A stretch of 64,000 nt of DNA, taken from Amoeboaphelidium protococcarum (taxonomy: Eukaryota; Aphelidiomycota; Aphelidea). Both the position numbers and the translations under genes were made by a program. Positions 24,485 to 37,558 of this stretch are shown here, piece by piece. The stretch's first letter is position 1; each line of letters starts with the position of its first letter. The stretch is taken from the NCBI GenBank assembly GCA_023515745.1, contig JALECJ010000004.1:1054001-1118000 (forward strand), read 5' to 3'. The notes under the pieces are model-generated. The model ran no database searches and had not been told where the DNA came from. It saw only the letters and a list, made by a program, of their open reading frames with translations.

Positions 24485-25697
24485 TTACTTTATATTTTCA
24501 TTCTTAAAATGTTGCATCAATTCATTGGCAGTCATTATGTGTGAATGTTTCAAATGCGCATGTTTGATACCGAGCCATCCACCTGAGCACTTGAGGTAGA
24601 GAGTGTTACTTAGCGAACTGTGATAATACAGCAACTGATCAATTTCAAAGACTTGTGGACATAGTAACCTCAACTATTTATCCGATTCTTCAGGAGATAA
24701 AATCTCATTTACAAAGACTTCTGTCTAGAACAGTTTGGTGTGTATAGTAAACTAGTGTCCAATTGCCAAGTGTCTTCTGTATATACTTGCCGCAGACATC
24801 TTCAATGGATCAATAAACGCGAGCGAACTCTTGATTTTGGGAGCCTTGGCGGTTCTATCAGAATCATCGCCAAGATTTATGGAATCTTGAGATTAAGCAC
24901 TTTCGGAATATTGAAAAAAATTGTGAATGACAGATACCAAGTCGGAAGCACCGATAGCTGCAAATTAATGATGAAGATCTCCATATGAAATGTACTTAGG
25001 CATTTCTACACGCGTCTACTTGTACACTTTACCAACGTCAAACTGATAAGGATGCAGAGATATTATAGAGACACCACCAACTTTATCGCCATTCAATATT
25101 TGATATTGCAACGGAGCAGCTCCTCTATATCTACAATATTAAAAGATGATAAATAAGATTAAACCTTTCTCTAAACAATCATCATACTTTGGTAATAAAG
25201 ATGGATGTACATTCAATGTGCCCAATCTAAATCGCTATATCAAATTTGCAGATAGTTTATGACCAAAGGACACTACAACGCCAAAATCAAACTTTTATGA
25301 ACCAAAATTGACATCAATAGCTCTATGATCAACGCGGTCAGCGATTGGTTAATGGAGCGTCAACTGATGTGCAAGAGCAAATCGTTCCAAAGGTACTTGA
25401 GGAACTACACTATCAAAATTTTTATATTCTAAATACAGTTGTCTTATAATTGAAAAATACCTAAAGATTAATCAATTGACGCGAGTTACCTTGATGGAGT
25501 AACAACTTCGATTCTATCAATCGCACTATCAGTTCTCTCTACAAGAGTTAGTAATGCGATCGCTCATAACAAAGTTATTCGATTAAATCCACACGCTTAC
25601 ATCTGTATCGCAGAAGAGCTTTAAGTGACGTGACTGAAAAGTCGCAGCTCCCAAAGAATAACACAGACTTTTTAGCTTATTTGCTGATCGTTGTCAT
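24485..25697 (-). CDS. MTFMT: Methionyl-tRNA formyltransferase, mitochondrial
   Basis: Minus strand, exons 25697..25601, 25538..25490, 25442..25188 and 25130..about 24485. Introns 1 and 3 end TGTAG; the second (25489..25443, or ending at 25461) is less certain. Formylates initiator Met-tRNA for mitochondrial translation. Motifs: SVLFFGSCDFSVTSLKALL at the N-terminus, FDFGVVVSFGHKLSANLI, GTLNVHPSLLPKYRGAAP (catalytic Asn, His and the HPSLLP loop, restored only by removing intron 3), PYQFDVGKVYKQ, and the C-terminal CSGGWLGIKHAHL of the tRNA-binding domain. The expected end is near 24485, but no TGA occurs there: the frame continues through TAA codons to 24122, inside DGAT2 exon 1. The 3' end is therefore unresolved. 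Confidence 0.85.
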
Positions 25698-25843
25698 TGC
25701 CTTCGACTTTGATGTTAAGCTATGATCAAAAAGTGAAAGTGAAAGTGAAAAATTACAGCGACAACAAAGCTGAGCAATAAAACGCGATAACTAATGTAAA
25801 TCAATATGAAAAAGAGACAATGATATATCAACTTTACTAATTA

Positions 25844-26275
25844 TCATTTGTACCATACATCGTCCTTACTCCTCATATGGATCGGAATCTCATAGTCGGG
25901 AGCATCGGGGATAGTCTTCTTATAACCAAAGTTCTTGTACATGCACTGATTGAGCATCTTCTCCTGATCTCTGCACTTCCAGTAGTAGTTGTTGTTCTAT
26001 TGTAGACATTTCCAGTGCGAATCAAAAGACTCTTTGCATTTATCATCCGTCTTCTGCACAAGATCTCTGACACATCTGCTCACACGGCGACCTTCCAGTG
26101 CACACATTGCCGGATCGCCATTATCTCGCTTGCACAGCATGTAGTCATCATTGTAATCCTTGCAGTGTTCATTAATGAAATAGGCGATACTAACCAGAGG
26201 AGTCTATGTAGTCTCCAGCTCTTTGAAAGACTCTGGAGTAGGATTTTTGTAATCAGGAGAGTACGAACTTGTCAT
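25844..26275 (-). CDS. NDUFA8: NADH:ubiquinone oxidoreductase subunit NDUFA8 (PGIV)
   Basis: 143 codons on the minus strand, ATG 26273-26275 to TGA 25844-25846. Double CHCH protein of complex I on the intermembrane-space side. The cysteine pattern is clear: HCKDYNDDYMLCKRDNG, with CALEGRRVSRCVRDL, then CKESFDSHWKCLQQNNNYYW and CRDQEKMLNQCMYKNFGYKK, each pair being a CX9C. In-frame TAG reads as Gln in CLQQNNN. Its presence means the organism keeps mitochondrial complex I. Confidence 0.93.
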
Positions 26276-26472
26276 TCTTATGTTTTAGCACTCTAGTTAT
26301 GAGTAGATTTAATATGAAGAATAATGAGAGAACGACTGTCGATAGAACGCCAGTAAAAAGGTGTCGCGTCCGCCTTTTGTTCTTTCGCGCAGAGTTTTTC
26401 TCAAATCGTTCTTTCAGAAAATATTTGCTTAATTCTATTCCATTGAATTATCAGTGCAGAACGAGATTTAAA

Positions 26473-26922
26473 ATGGCAGATTCTAATGACAGAACAGTTG
26501 ATAATAAACGGGTAGTGATTTTAAAATCTAATGATGGATAATTGTTTGAGTTGGAACGAGACGTGGCCATGGGTTCAGGCACTCTGCGGGGCATGCTGGA
26601 GTCTTCACGTAAATTTTTTTTATTATCTTTCTAAAATGTTGATTTCGATCAATCTCCCGTTCTGATCTGTGTGTAGAGGATGATTCCAACGAATCATCTG
26701 AACCAGTGTTATTACCGTCATTGAAGTAATATTTATCCTTACGTCATGACATTGTAAAAGTATGTATTATCAATTTGTAGTGGAGCAATACTTGCCAAAG
26801 TGATCGATTATCTGAGATACAAGGCTCAATATTCCAACTCAAAATCTCAGATACCAGAATTTGACATTGATCCTGCAATTGCACTCGATCTGTTGATGGC
26901 TGCAGACTATCTTGATTGTTGA
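26473..26922 (+). CDS. ELOC: Elongin C
   Basis: Three exons, 26473..26608, 26677..26725 and 26781..26922, joined in phase; introns of 68 and 55 nt end TGTAG. The 108-aa product has the Skp1/BTB fold. VVILKSNDGQLFELERDVAM, then GSGTLRGML, aligns with elongin C ISSDGHEF..KREHA..SGTIKAML. The C-terminus IPEFDIDPAIALDLLMAAD, ending YLDC, is diagnostic (human: [23 protein letters not shown]). Adaptor in BC-box/cullin ubiquitin ligases and, in fungi, partner of Ela1 in RNA polymerase II turnover. The 49-nt middle exon is unusually short. Confidence 0.95.
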
Positions 26923-27274
26923 TATATATAGTGTATGAAATATGTTTATTGATTAAGAGATTTCTTAAATTCACGCCGTCTCTCTTAAAGCCATTTTCGG
27001 TAATTTTTTACTGTGTGTGATCTTCTTTCGTCGCAGGAAGCTGCTCTTAGCCTTTTACAAAGGAAACGACGACTATTTCTCTCGGCCCTATTTTGTTTCA
27101 GCCAGCTAATTTTTTAAGTTTTCCCACGACGAACGTTCGAACGCTCGACCGACAGGCGGGCGACAAACAACAACAAAACTTAATCGAACTAATAAACCCT
27201 CATTCCTCGCGATTGCTTGACGTATTAAGTAAATCTTCAACAATAAAACACTCTGAAGTTATATTGAAAATATC
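26923..27274. other. Intergenic / 5' region of fumarate reductase
   Basis: Spacer and presumed promoter upstream of the gene starting at 27275. No gene, repeat or RNA gene seen. Confidence 0.5.
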
Positions 27275-29158
<1,884 letters not shown>

Positions 29159-29287
29159 TTTGGTGTGTGCATTTGTATTATTATTATTATCTGAAATGAA
29201 CGAGATGTTAGTTGCACAGCGTTGCAATTAATGAAATATCTTATCTGAATATAGCAGTCTATGCGCGCATCTTTTCATTCATCATCA

Positions 29288-30307
29288 TCATTATTTTAAA
29301 GTTAGTCTATAATCTTGGACAATACTATTTGTGCCAACAATAAATACATACAATCCGCCTAATACGTGCCACATTGGATGAGTGACAGCGACCCCCTTTC
29401 GATCGAGGATGAAACAGATCACGGCCGATATTCCAATCAGATCTATTACCCAATTCGTCATTGGAATCTACGCGTTAAATCTAGTGCCCAGCATGAGGAA
29501 TGGCGTAATAACAGAAATGGTCTTGGTGGCCAGCATAGCAGTTGATTTATCCCATCTGTAGATGAACAAGAGTAGAAGCGCCAAGAATCCGGGCATTGTC
29601 AATGCTAAATACATCAAATCAAAGTCTGAGCATAATCGCCCACATAATTGAGATATCCAAGCGGTACCAAACCATTGTTATAATTATTAAGAATAGAAAT
29701 CCTTTGCGTGAACCTTCCATACAGAGCACGCGAGAAGATACGCCATTACTGTAGCAAAGCCGGCATCGAGAGAACTGTAAATCTTGCATAGACATTGGTG
29801 ATACTTGGTGGACATTACCGCTGTGAATACACTAAAACATAGGCACAGATGAGTAAAGAACGTGAATTCAACTTATTGAGGAGTGGCTGTTAGTGCCTTG
29901 TTAGTATTTTGAACTAAGATTAAGGATGAAGTATTTAATGGATATATGTATAATAGTGCTGGCAGAGCAAATGCCGGACTTGTGACTGTGCACCAAAATT
30001 CAGCTACGTGTTTGCTCATTGCATACTTTTGTTCCATAGTGACCACATTAGCTTTTCTGAACATTCGCTAAAACACTGTAGCATGAGTATGATGGTGCTT
30101 GCTGGCATTCTTTTTGTCATGGTGGTGCTACTTCAAATCGTTATCATCATCTTCGTCATTCAATTGCTGACGAAAGTCAACATGTAGATCATTATCTTGA
30201 CTCAATTTGGTTGGCTTCCGTTGTTTCAGCTGGGATGGTGGAGTCTCCAGGAATTTAAACCAAACTTGCAACACTTCAAACGGAGTACTTATAGATGCTC
30301 TAGACAT
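29288..30307 (-). CDS. Alkaline-ceramidase-like CREST-superfamily membrane hydrolase
   Basis: 339 codons on the minus strand, ATG 30305-30307 to TGA 29288-29290 (a run of three TGA). After a hydrophilic His-rich N-terminus (about 85 residues) come seven or so hydrophobic spans. The CREST metal-site pattern is visible: MSKHVAEFW followed by CTVTSPAF, resembling '(Y/H).AEFWNT.SN' of alkaline ceramidases; STKYH (Ser-x3-His); SLDAG (Asp about 10 residues later); and HPMWH near the end, corresponding to H-x-x-W-H. Alkaline ceramidases (Ypc1/Ydc1, ACER) hydrolyse ceramide to sphingosine in the ER/Golgi. Other CREST members (PGAP3, TMEM8) are the alternative. It fits with DES1 in the same window. 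Confidence 0.72.
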
Positions 30308-30706
30308 TCTTTGTTAATTTAAACTGATACTATACTACTTCAACTAGATGTACTTACATGATATTGTAGAATCAAAAGCATGAATTTGTGGAATGCTAAT
30401 CGCCTCCCACAATACGTCGTTGCCATAGAAATGATACACACGCGGTTAACATAAGCTCATGGTAAAGACGCGCTCAAATTTGCAATAATAAAAGTGAAGA
30501 ATTATATGCATAGCATTATATTTTTATTTATTTATTTTGTTTATCATTATCATTTCATTGCGTCGCATACGCATTATATCATTGTTTTATTTTAACGTCA
30601 ATCATCAGTCAATCATTCAGCCGCGCCATGGACACCATCCAATCCAACCATCAATCTAGATTGATAGACAGTAAAAGATCGGCGATACCCCTTCAACATT
30701 TCAACT
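30308..30706. other. Intergenic, nothing seen
   Basis: AT-rich spacer: upstream region of the ceramidase-like gene and 3' flank of the RNA-binding gene, both on the minus strand. No coding frame supported. Confidence 0.5.
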
Positions 30707-33022
30707 TCATTCAGAACTCTTATTCCCTTGCTACTACTGTTTCTAATGATGAATCTAAGTTGCTTAGTTTACGCGCTAATCCATGAAGGACGGATCTGAC
30801 TAGGTTTATAAATCTTCCAAACGCAGCTCCTCATCCATTTCAGACACCATCTGCAATGGACTAGAGTAAGAATAAGTCTATGAACCGCCTCTTGAGCCAG
30901 AACCAAAGTTATTGCCACTGCCAATACTGAAATTGGTGTTATTACTGCTATTAATACTACCGTTACCATTGTTACTAACCAAAGGACTGTAACCACTACT
31001 ACTAAACGCTGAACCAAACAAAGCACTAGAATAACCATTAAAAGACTTACTACTGGAAGACAACAAACTAGGAGCATTCTTGACACTACTTTAACTTAGA
31101 TTCTGCATTTAAGACTGACGTTACTATTGTGGCTATTACTGATATTGCTGCTACTACTACTATTGAGATTGTTATTACTAATGAGGAGCTGCGTTTCCGT
31201 TACCACCAGTAGATGATGCACCAATACTGTTAGTCATCACAGGGGAATCAGCTACCAGAGCAGGTGACCATTTACTCTTCATAAAGGCGCCGGTAGAACT
31301 ACCATAACCACCTCCATTAGAGACACCACTTTGACTAGTACCGGATATACTGAAGTTTGGAGTACCAGCAGAGTTGGTCAATGAATCAGACAGGCCATTC
31401 ATATTCCAAGTAGAGTCGTACATTCCGGACTGTGTTACCATAGCAGGAGGTGGCAACTGTGGAGTGGCAGCAGACTGATGATATTGCATCTAGTTCATTT
31501 CCCATGGCTTTGGCTTCTTGCAATTCTTGCTACTGTGTCCATTCTAGTTACAATTATAGCAGAACAGCTGGTCTCTCGGGCAATCTTTGTGCAAGTGACC
31601 AGAATCACCACAGCCATAGCAATACCTTGTCGGCTGAGGAGGTGTGGACATGTGCGGAGTACCACCCTGGGACTACATTAAATATCTATACGATGGATCA
31701 TAACCACCACTGATAGTCTGCCTATGTACGCGTTCATGATGCACAGGATATTGATGCTGATACATCTACTGCTGCATCATCTGCTACTACTACTACTACT
31801 ATGGGTATTGGTGGTGAGTATACATCGCACCGGAAACGTATTACTGTTGACTCATAGGAGGTGTTGGTATTTGATAAGTACTCAGACTATAAGCCTTCTT
31901 TCTACCACCAGCACCACTGCTATTGCGCACTGCAGAGCCATCATAACCACCAGACTGTGCAGCAGCAGATTTAGAATCCATGGCAGGACTCGACAGATGA
32001 TTCAACATCATTGATGGAGGCAGATGAACACGCACTGTACCAATATCATAATTACGTAGCATAGCATAATGGCCACTCAACATGAGACCTTTCTCAGTGT
32101 TCTAACCAGCAGGGGCAAACGCGCCAGGTGCAATTTGATTAACAGCAGATGCAGCCACATTAAAAGCATCATCATTATGCACCAAAGTCTTACTAAAAGT
32201 CACTGAAAAGAAGGATTCTCCGGGTGCGTAATCATCCTGAACGAATATCATCTCATACTACTTGATATCGCTCTTCTCCACAGCCAAAATCTTACCAGTA
32301 GCATTAATAGTCTTTCTAACCTCCTGAATACCCTTGAAAGTGATTACAATCCTGGACTTGATCTCTTTGTAAACTCTTCTACTACCATCAGCCAGAGTCT
32401 GAGACTACTACTACTAGGATCGATCTTACAAAGCCAAATCTTGAGAATTAGAGATATCAGATGCGGAGGTATTACTCTAATTAGAAGCATCGGAGCTGGA
32501 TCTCGCCACCTTGATGGTATCACGAAGAGCTGTGTGAAGACTGTTCGATGCATTAACTGTCGCGTCTGCCACATTGACTTACGGGGACTCTTTATCACCA
32601 ACACCACCAGCGGCAGCAGATGCATTACTTTATAAAGTGCTTACTGATTTGCCACCTTTGCTGTTGTTATTATTATTGTTACTATTTTAACGCTCCTTCT
32701 AATCTCTACTGATAACTGACGAGTAAGTGACTTGTGATGGAATCGGCGCAGTGTTTAACGCATGATTCGGAGGCGTCAGAGGAGCATTAGCAGCAGACTA
32801 TTGAACTTATTTGTCTTCCACTCCTCGACCAACAGATGATGATGTCAAATCGACACTATCAGCAGATCCAGATCCATTGCTATTATCAGTCTTCTCATCC
32901 AAAAGATCATGAATAGATGATACATTGAGCAGTGTTATCATGAAATCACCATTAATCTGTGGATTCAGCATACTTTTGAACGTGCCAGGCAGCACCACAC
33001 CATTATTTCCATTCAAATTCAT
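30707..33022 (-). CDS. RNA-binding protein with two CCHC zinc knuckles and RRM-like segment
   Basis: 771 codons on the minus strand, ATG 33020-33022 to TGA 30707-30709, one exon, very rich in Gln, Ser, Asn and Gly. In order: low-complexity N-terminus; a possible RRM at about residues 220-320 (SRIVITFKGIQEVRKTINATG as strand-helix, then YEMIFVQDDYA and SFFSVTFSKT); a Gln/Met/Tyr tract partly encoded by a run of TAG codons (around 31785-31799); two zinc knuckles CYGCGDSGHLHKDC and CYNCNQNGHSSKNC; and a long Ser/Gly/Asn prion-like tail. The arrangement suggests mRNA or splicing-related RNA binding in granules. The family is not identified; SF1/BBP was considered but no KH domain is seen. Confidence 0.75.
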
Positions 33023-33865
33023 ACTAATTCAAATAGATTCCAAATCAGTGATAACGTGTTGTTGATATATTGTATATAAGTGTGTCTATTTGTAAAGGTA
33101 TCTATCAGGAATATATATACTTTGCAGGAGTAACAACGCGTCTCGGGATCAATTGAGCTAGTGAGATTTGTTGTTGTAGATGACGGTTATTATTCTTCGG
33201 TAGGCTAAGCTTGTCGATGAGAATAATTGTACGCCCAATTTATCACGGTGCAAGACTAATTGCCTCTGCTTAAGAGTAAGTGAGAGAGAGAGAGTAAGTG
33301 TATAGATTGAATGAGAACAAAAAATACGACTGCGCCACAACGCCCGGCTGACTTTATAACGAGCGACCGGTTTCAAATTCACGTTTTGTTTCACAACGGC
33401 GCTTGATTGGGTCAGATCGCGCGGTCCTGTTCACGCATTACCTCTCCACGTTATAGCCACGTCATTCATGAGGTGTTGTTAAAGATGCATTCCGTCTTGA
33501 TATAATGTATATGTATAACATCACCTCTGATGCCACGGTGATTTTGGTTCATTGTTCTCTAGATAGCGACGCTCAATATGCGGATAAACCGTAAGAAGCG
33601 ATTACGCAGATGCTCTTTAAAGGAATGAACGCGTTCTGAGGCTTAATGACAATGATGAGTTCTTTACAAATTCATATGTTCGTATGATGTATGCAACGTG
33701 GTTTGTAGCGCAGTATTATTCAAATAATATTTCTGACTTTTAATATTCATCTACAATTCAGTAATCATTGCTTTTACTAAAATCAAAATAAAGAGTATTT
33801 TAAGTTACAAAATAACCAAGTACTGTAATTGAGTGTACAGAGAAGTGGTTTCGCGAGGAATCACT

Positions 33866-33901
<36 letters not shown>

Positions 33902-34081
33902 CGTTCTCTCACTTGAGTTCCTCCTTCAGCAGTCTCCTTCTCGCTTTAATTCTTCTCGTTCGATTTCTCTCTTTTGTTTCTCCGCAAGTGGTTCTATCAG
34001 TCAAGTTACTTTATCCAGTATTGCAACACTTTTAACTTGAAAATAAAGTCAAATACCTAGCTTATCTTTTGACAATAGTAA
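33023..34081. other. Divergent promoter region
   Basis: About 1 kb between the minus-strand RNA-binding gene and plus-strand beta-prime-COP. It contains two ACGCGT sites (33136-33141, 33629-33634), a GA-rich tract near 33275-33297 and a (TC)15 microsatellite at 33869-33898 within about 200 nt of the COP start codon. No coding frame supported. Confidence 0.6.
33869..33898. repeat. (TC)15 microsatellite
   Basis: Pure dinucleotide repeat of 30 nt in the 5' flank of the beta-prime-COP gene, followed by more TC-rich sequence to about 33975. It could be a GAGA-type promoter element or 5' UTR pyrimidine tract. Confidence 0.9.
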
Positions 34082-37000
34082 ATGCAGCTGTAAATTAAAA
34101 AGACTCTCTCCAATCGCTCAGATAGAGTTAAATGTGTGGACTTTCATCCCTCTGAGCCGTGGCTTCTGGTCAGCTTGTACAATGGTCAATGTCACATTTG
34201 GAATTATGAACTGTAGACTCTGCTCAAGACATTTGAGGTGTGTGACCAACCTAGTCGCTGTGGTAAGTTTATAGCAAGAAAGAGCTGGTTTGTCGTAGGT
34301 TCTGATGATATGAATTTGCGAGTGTTCAACTACAACACTCATGAGAAGGTGGCTGCTTTCGAAGCTCATTCTGACTACATTCGGTCCGTTGCTGTTCATC
34401 CCAATCAACCACTTCTGCTTAGTAGTGCTGATGACATGGTTATCAAAATGTGGAATTGGGATTAAAAGTTCAAGTGTGTCATGACTTTCGAAGGTCATTC
34501 GCATTATGTAATGAGCGTTTGCTTTAACCCAAAGGACTCGAACACTTTTGCCTCCGCCTCGCTGGATAAGACAATCAAGGTGTGGAATCTTGCTAGTCCT
34601 CACCCGAACTATACTTTGGAAGGACATGAGAAGGGAGTGAATTGGGTAGATTACTACAATGGTGGTGAGAAGCCGTATCTTATCTCTGCTGCTGATGATA
34701 AGACGGTCAAGATTTGGGACTATTAGACAAAGACGTGCATAACCACACTGGAAGGTCACACTTAAAACGTTTGTGCTGCGTGCTTTCATCCGGACCTGCC
34801 TGTTATTTTGTCCGGATCTGAAGATGGAACTGTCCGTGTCTGGCATGCGACAACTTATCGACTGTAGAATACTCTCAACTATGGATTCGAGCGTGTGTGG
34901 TCTATTGCTTATCACAAGGGCAGTAATGCTGTGGCGATCGGTTATGATGAGGGATCTGTGGTGATTAATCTGGGCCGTGAAGATCCGTCAGTTTCCATGG
35001 ACAATAGTGGCAAGATTGTCTACTCCAAGTAGAATGAGATTCTGATGGCGCATCTGCAAGGAACAGATCTCAGCACTGTCAAAGATGGAGAGCGTGTGAG
35101 TGTGGCCGTTAAGGATTTGGGGAATAGCGAAGTGTATCCGCAGACGTTGCAACATTCTCCTAATGGAAGATTTGCTGTCGTGTGTGGAGATGGTGAATTT
35201 ATAATTTACACCGCCCTGTCTTGGAGAAATAAGAGTTTTGGTAGTGCTCTTGAGTTTGTATGGAGCAGTGATAGTAACGAGTATGCTTGTAAAGAGTCTG
35301 GCACCAAGATCAAGTTGTTTAAAGCTTTCAAGGAACGTTTGGTGCTGTCCACTCCATTTAACGCTGATGCCATCTATGGTGGGATGTTGTTGGGTGTCAA
35401 GGGGGGTTCCTTTATGTGTTTTTATGACTGGTCTAGTGGCTCCATGGTGAGACGTATTGATGTTGTGCCCACAAATGTGTACTGGTCAGAGAATGGAGAG
35501 TTTGTGTGCATTAGCTGTGCTGATTCTTATTATATTTTGAAGTACAGGTCTGACGTAGTGGCCAGTATGGTCGCAGATGGCAATGTCCCCCAGGATGGTA
35601 TTGAGGAGGCTTTTGACGTGGTGGCCGAGACTGCAGAGGTTGTCAAGAATGGCTGTTGGGCCGGTGATTGCTTCATCTATACTACTGCCAGTAATAAGTT
35701 GAATTATTTTGTTGGAGGCTAGGTGAATAGTGTTGCTCAATTTGACAAGAATATGCATCTGTTGGGATATCTGCCCAAAGAGAGCCGTATTGTGGTTTGT
35801 GATAAGGATGTTAACATCTTCACGTACAATTTGTCTCTCACTCTTTTGGAGTATCAGATTGCTGTACTTCGCAAGGATTTCGCGACAGCTTAGAAGCTAC
35901 TTCCTAATCTGACAGATGAACAGAGAAACAAGATTGCCAGATTCTTGGAGGGATTGGGTATGAAGCAGTTGGCAATGGAAGTCACTACGGATGTTGAGCA
36001 TTAGTTTGAATTGTCTCTGCAGTTGTAGTTGCTGGATCAGGCGTACTAGATTGCACGCACGATTAATTAAGACATCAAATGGAAACAAGTTGGCGATTTT
36101 GCTCTATAGTAGTGGAATATCAAAGTGGCTGAGGAATGCTTCTCCAATGCCAAGGATTATTCGAGTTTATTTTTGATTTATAACTCTTTGGGTGAGGTTG
36201 AGAAGATGAAGACGTTGGCTGGTTAAATTGGCTCCGGATCCGTGTAGAATACGTCTAATTTGGCCTTCCTGAGCAGTTTTCTTTCCAGCAACTTTGAATA
36301 GTGCCTTGAATTGCTAAGTAAAGCTGAGAGGTATCCAGAAGCTGCGTTATTCGCGCGTACCTACTAGTAAGACGATGTAACAGACCTTTACGACTAATGG
36401 GTGAAGCAGTTGCGCCGTGATGGAATGAAAAAGGTGGCTGATGCTCTGTAACTGCCTGAAGGTCTTGCTCAGAGTAATGGTCATTATAAGCAACCACTGT
36501 CGCAGTAGCCAAAATAGCCACAATAGTAGTAGTTGTTGTAGCAGTAGTAGTAGCAAGCGTCGCCGATATCTGTATCTCCAAAGAGACAAGAATCTCCATT
36601 GAAGTAGAAGTCGTCGTAGCCCACTGCAATTGCTCCAGTTGAACCTCAATAGCCGTAGTTTGATGAAAGTCTTATTCCTGTTGTCGATACTCCATCTCCT
36701 GTTAAATAGGAATAGGACTAGTTCAGGGTGCAGTAATCATAGGTATAGCCACAGCCAATGATGGGCCGTACGTCTTCAGTGAGTCCTTAGTTGTAGTAGA
36801 AGATGTCGTCTCCGTCATCACCTGGACAATAGCAGCCGAAGTCTCAGCAGTAGTCTAGTCCTATAGTCTCGTAGCAGAAAGATACAAGATCGCCACTATT
36901 GGACTTTAACAATTAGCCTCAACAATTTGTTAATAAGAACGCGTATCAGAACTAGTTCCAATAGCCTTCAGTGTAATAGCCACCAGTGATGCACTTTAAT

Positions 37001-37309
37001 CAATAATAGCCTGGTGGCAATCAGTCACCTGAGAATGACTTGTTTGTTGATGCAGTCATGCCAGTATAGTCGAATTCTCCTTAGAAGCAGTAGTAGTAGT
37101 AGTAGTAGTAGTAGTAGTTTCAGGATTATAATTATGATAACAATACTGTTGCTAATGCTGCATAAGAACCTTAAGCATCTCTGCTTGACGATGATCTGGA
37201 TGCAGTGCTGGCTGAGGGTGCCGGCAATATTGATCTGAATGAGTTCTCCGCCGCCAACGAGCCACATTCAACTGGGGATGCGGAACTGGATGAGTTTCTG
37301 AATATGTGA
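34082..37309 (+). CDS. COPB2: Coatomer beta-prime subunit (COPB2/Sec27) with Gln-rich tail
   Basis: 1,075 codons, ATG 34082 to TGA 37307, single exon. COPI coat subunit that binds dilysine cargo signals in Golgi-to-ER traffic. The N-terminal beta-propeller has canonical WD40 repeats ([74 protein letters not shown]), then the second propeller and alpha-solenoid (about 300-790) as in Sec27. Usual length is about 890-910 aa. The extra about 200 residues at the C-terminus are low-complexity, dominated by Gln, Ser and Pro, and end in an acidic segment ([20 protein letters not shown]). Many tail glutamines are TAG. Confidence 0.96.
37091..37117 (+). repeat. (TAG)9 microsatellite encoding poly-Gln
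   Basis: Nine consecutive TAG triplets, in frame with beta-prime-COP, preceded by CAG. Under this genome's code they add nine glutamines to a Gln tract near the C-terminus; under the standard code they would be nine stops. Confidence 0.93.
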
Positions 37310-37558
37310 TTATCACTTTTGTAATAATGAACGATTAAAATCAGCTTCAACTTTAATACTATCATTATTTCTTTATTAATTAAATCTAACCGCATAGTTT
37401 TGAGGGGAATGACTGAGCGATGTGTATGCGTGTCGCCCTCTATATTGTCTGTCTGTCAATTGAAACTGAGATGGACATTTTCAAAATTTTCTCTTTTCAT
37501 TTCTCTCTTCATTATCATCACTGTTCCCTCCAATTTGTACATGTATGATCCATCCATC

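Noticed and set aside
30707..33022. SF1/branchpoint-binding protein
   Set aside because: Two CCHC knuckles fit fungal BBP, but I see no KH-QUA2 domain before them; the upstream domain looks RRM-like.
34118..34915. Minus-strand open frame of 265 codons
   Set aside because: Antisense shadow of the WD40 region of beta-prime-COP; no independent motif.
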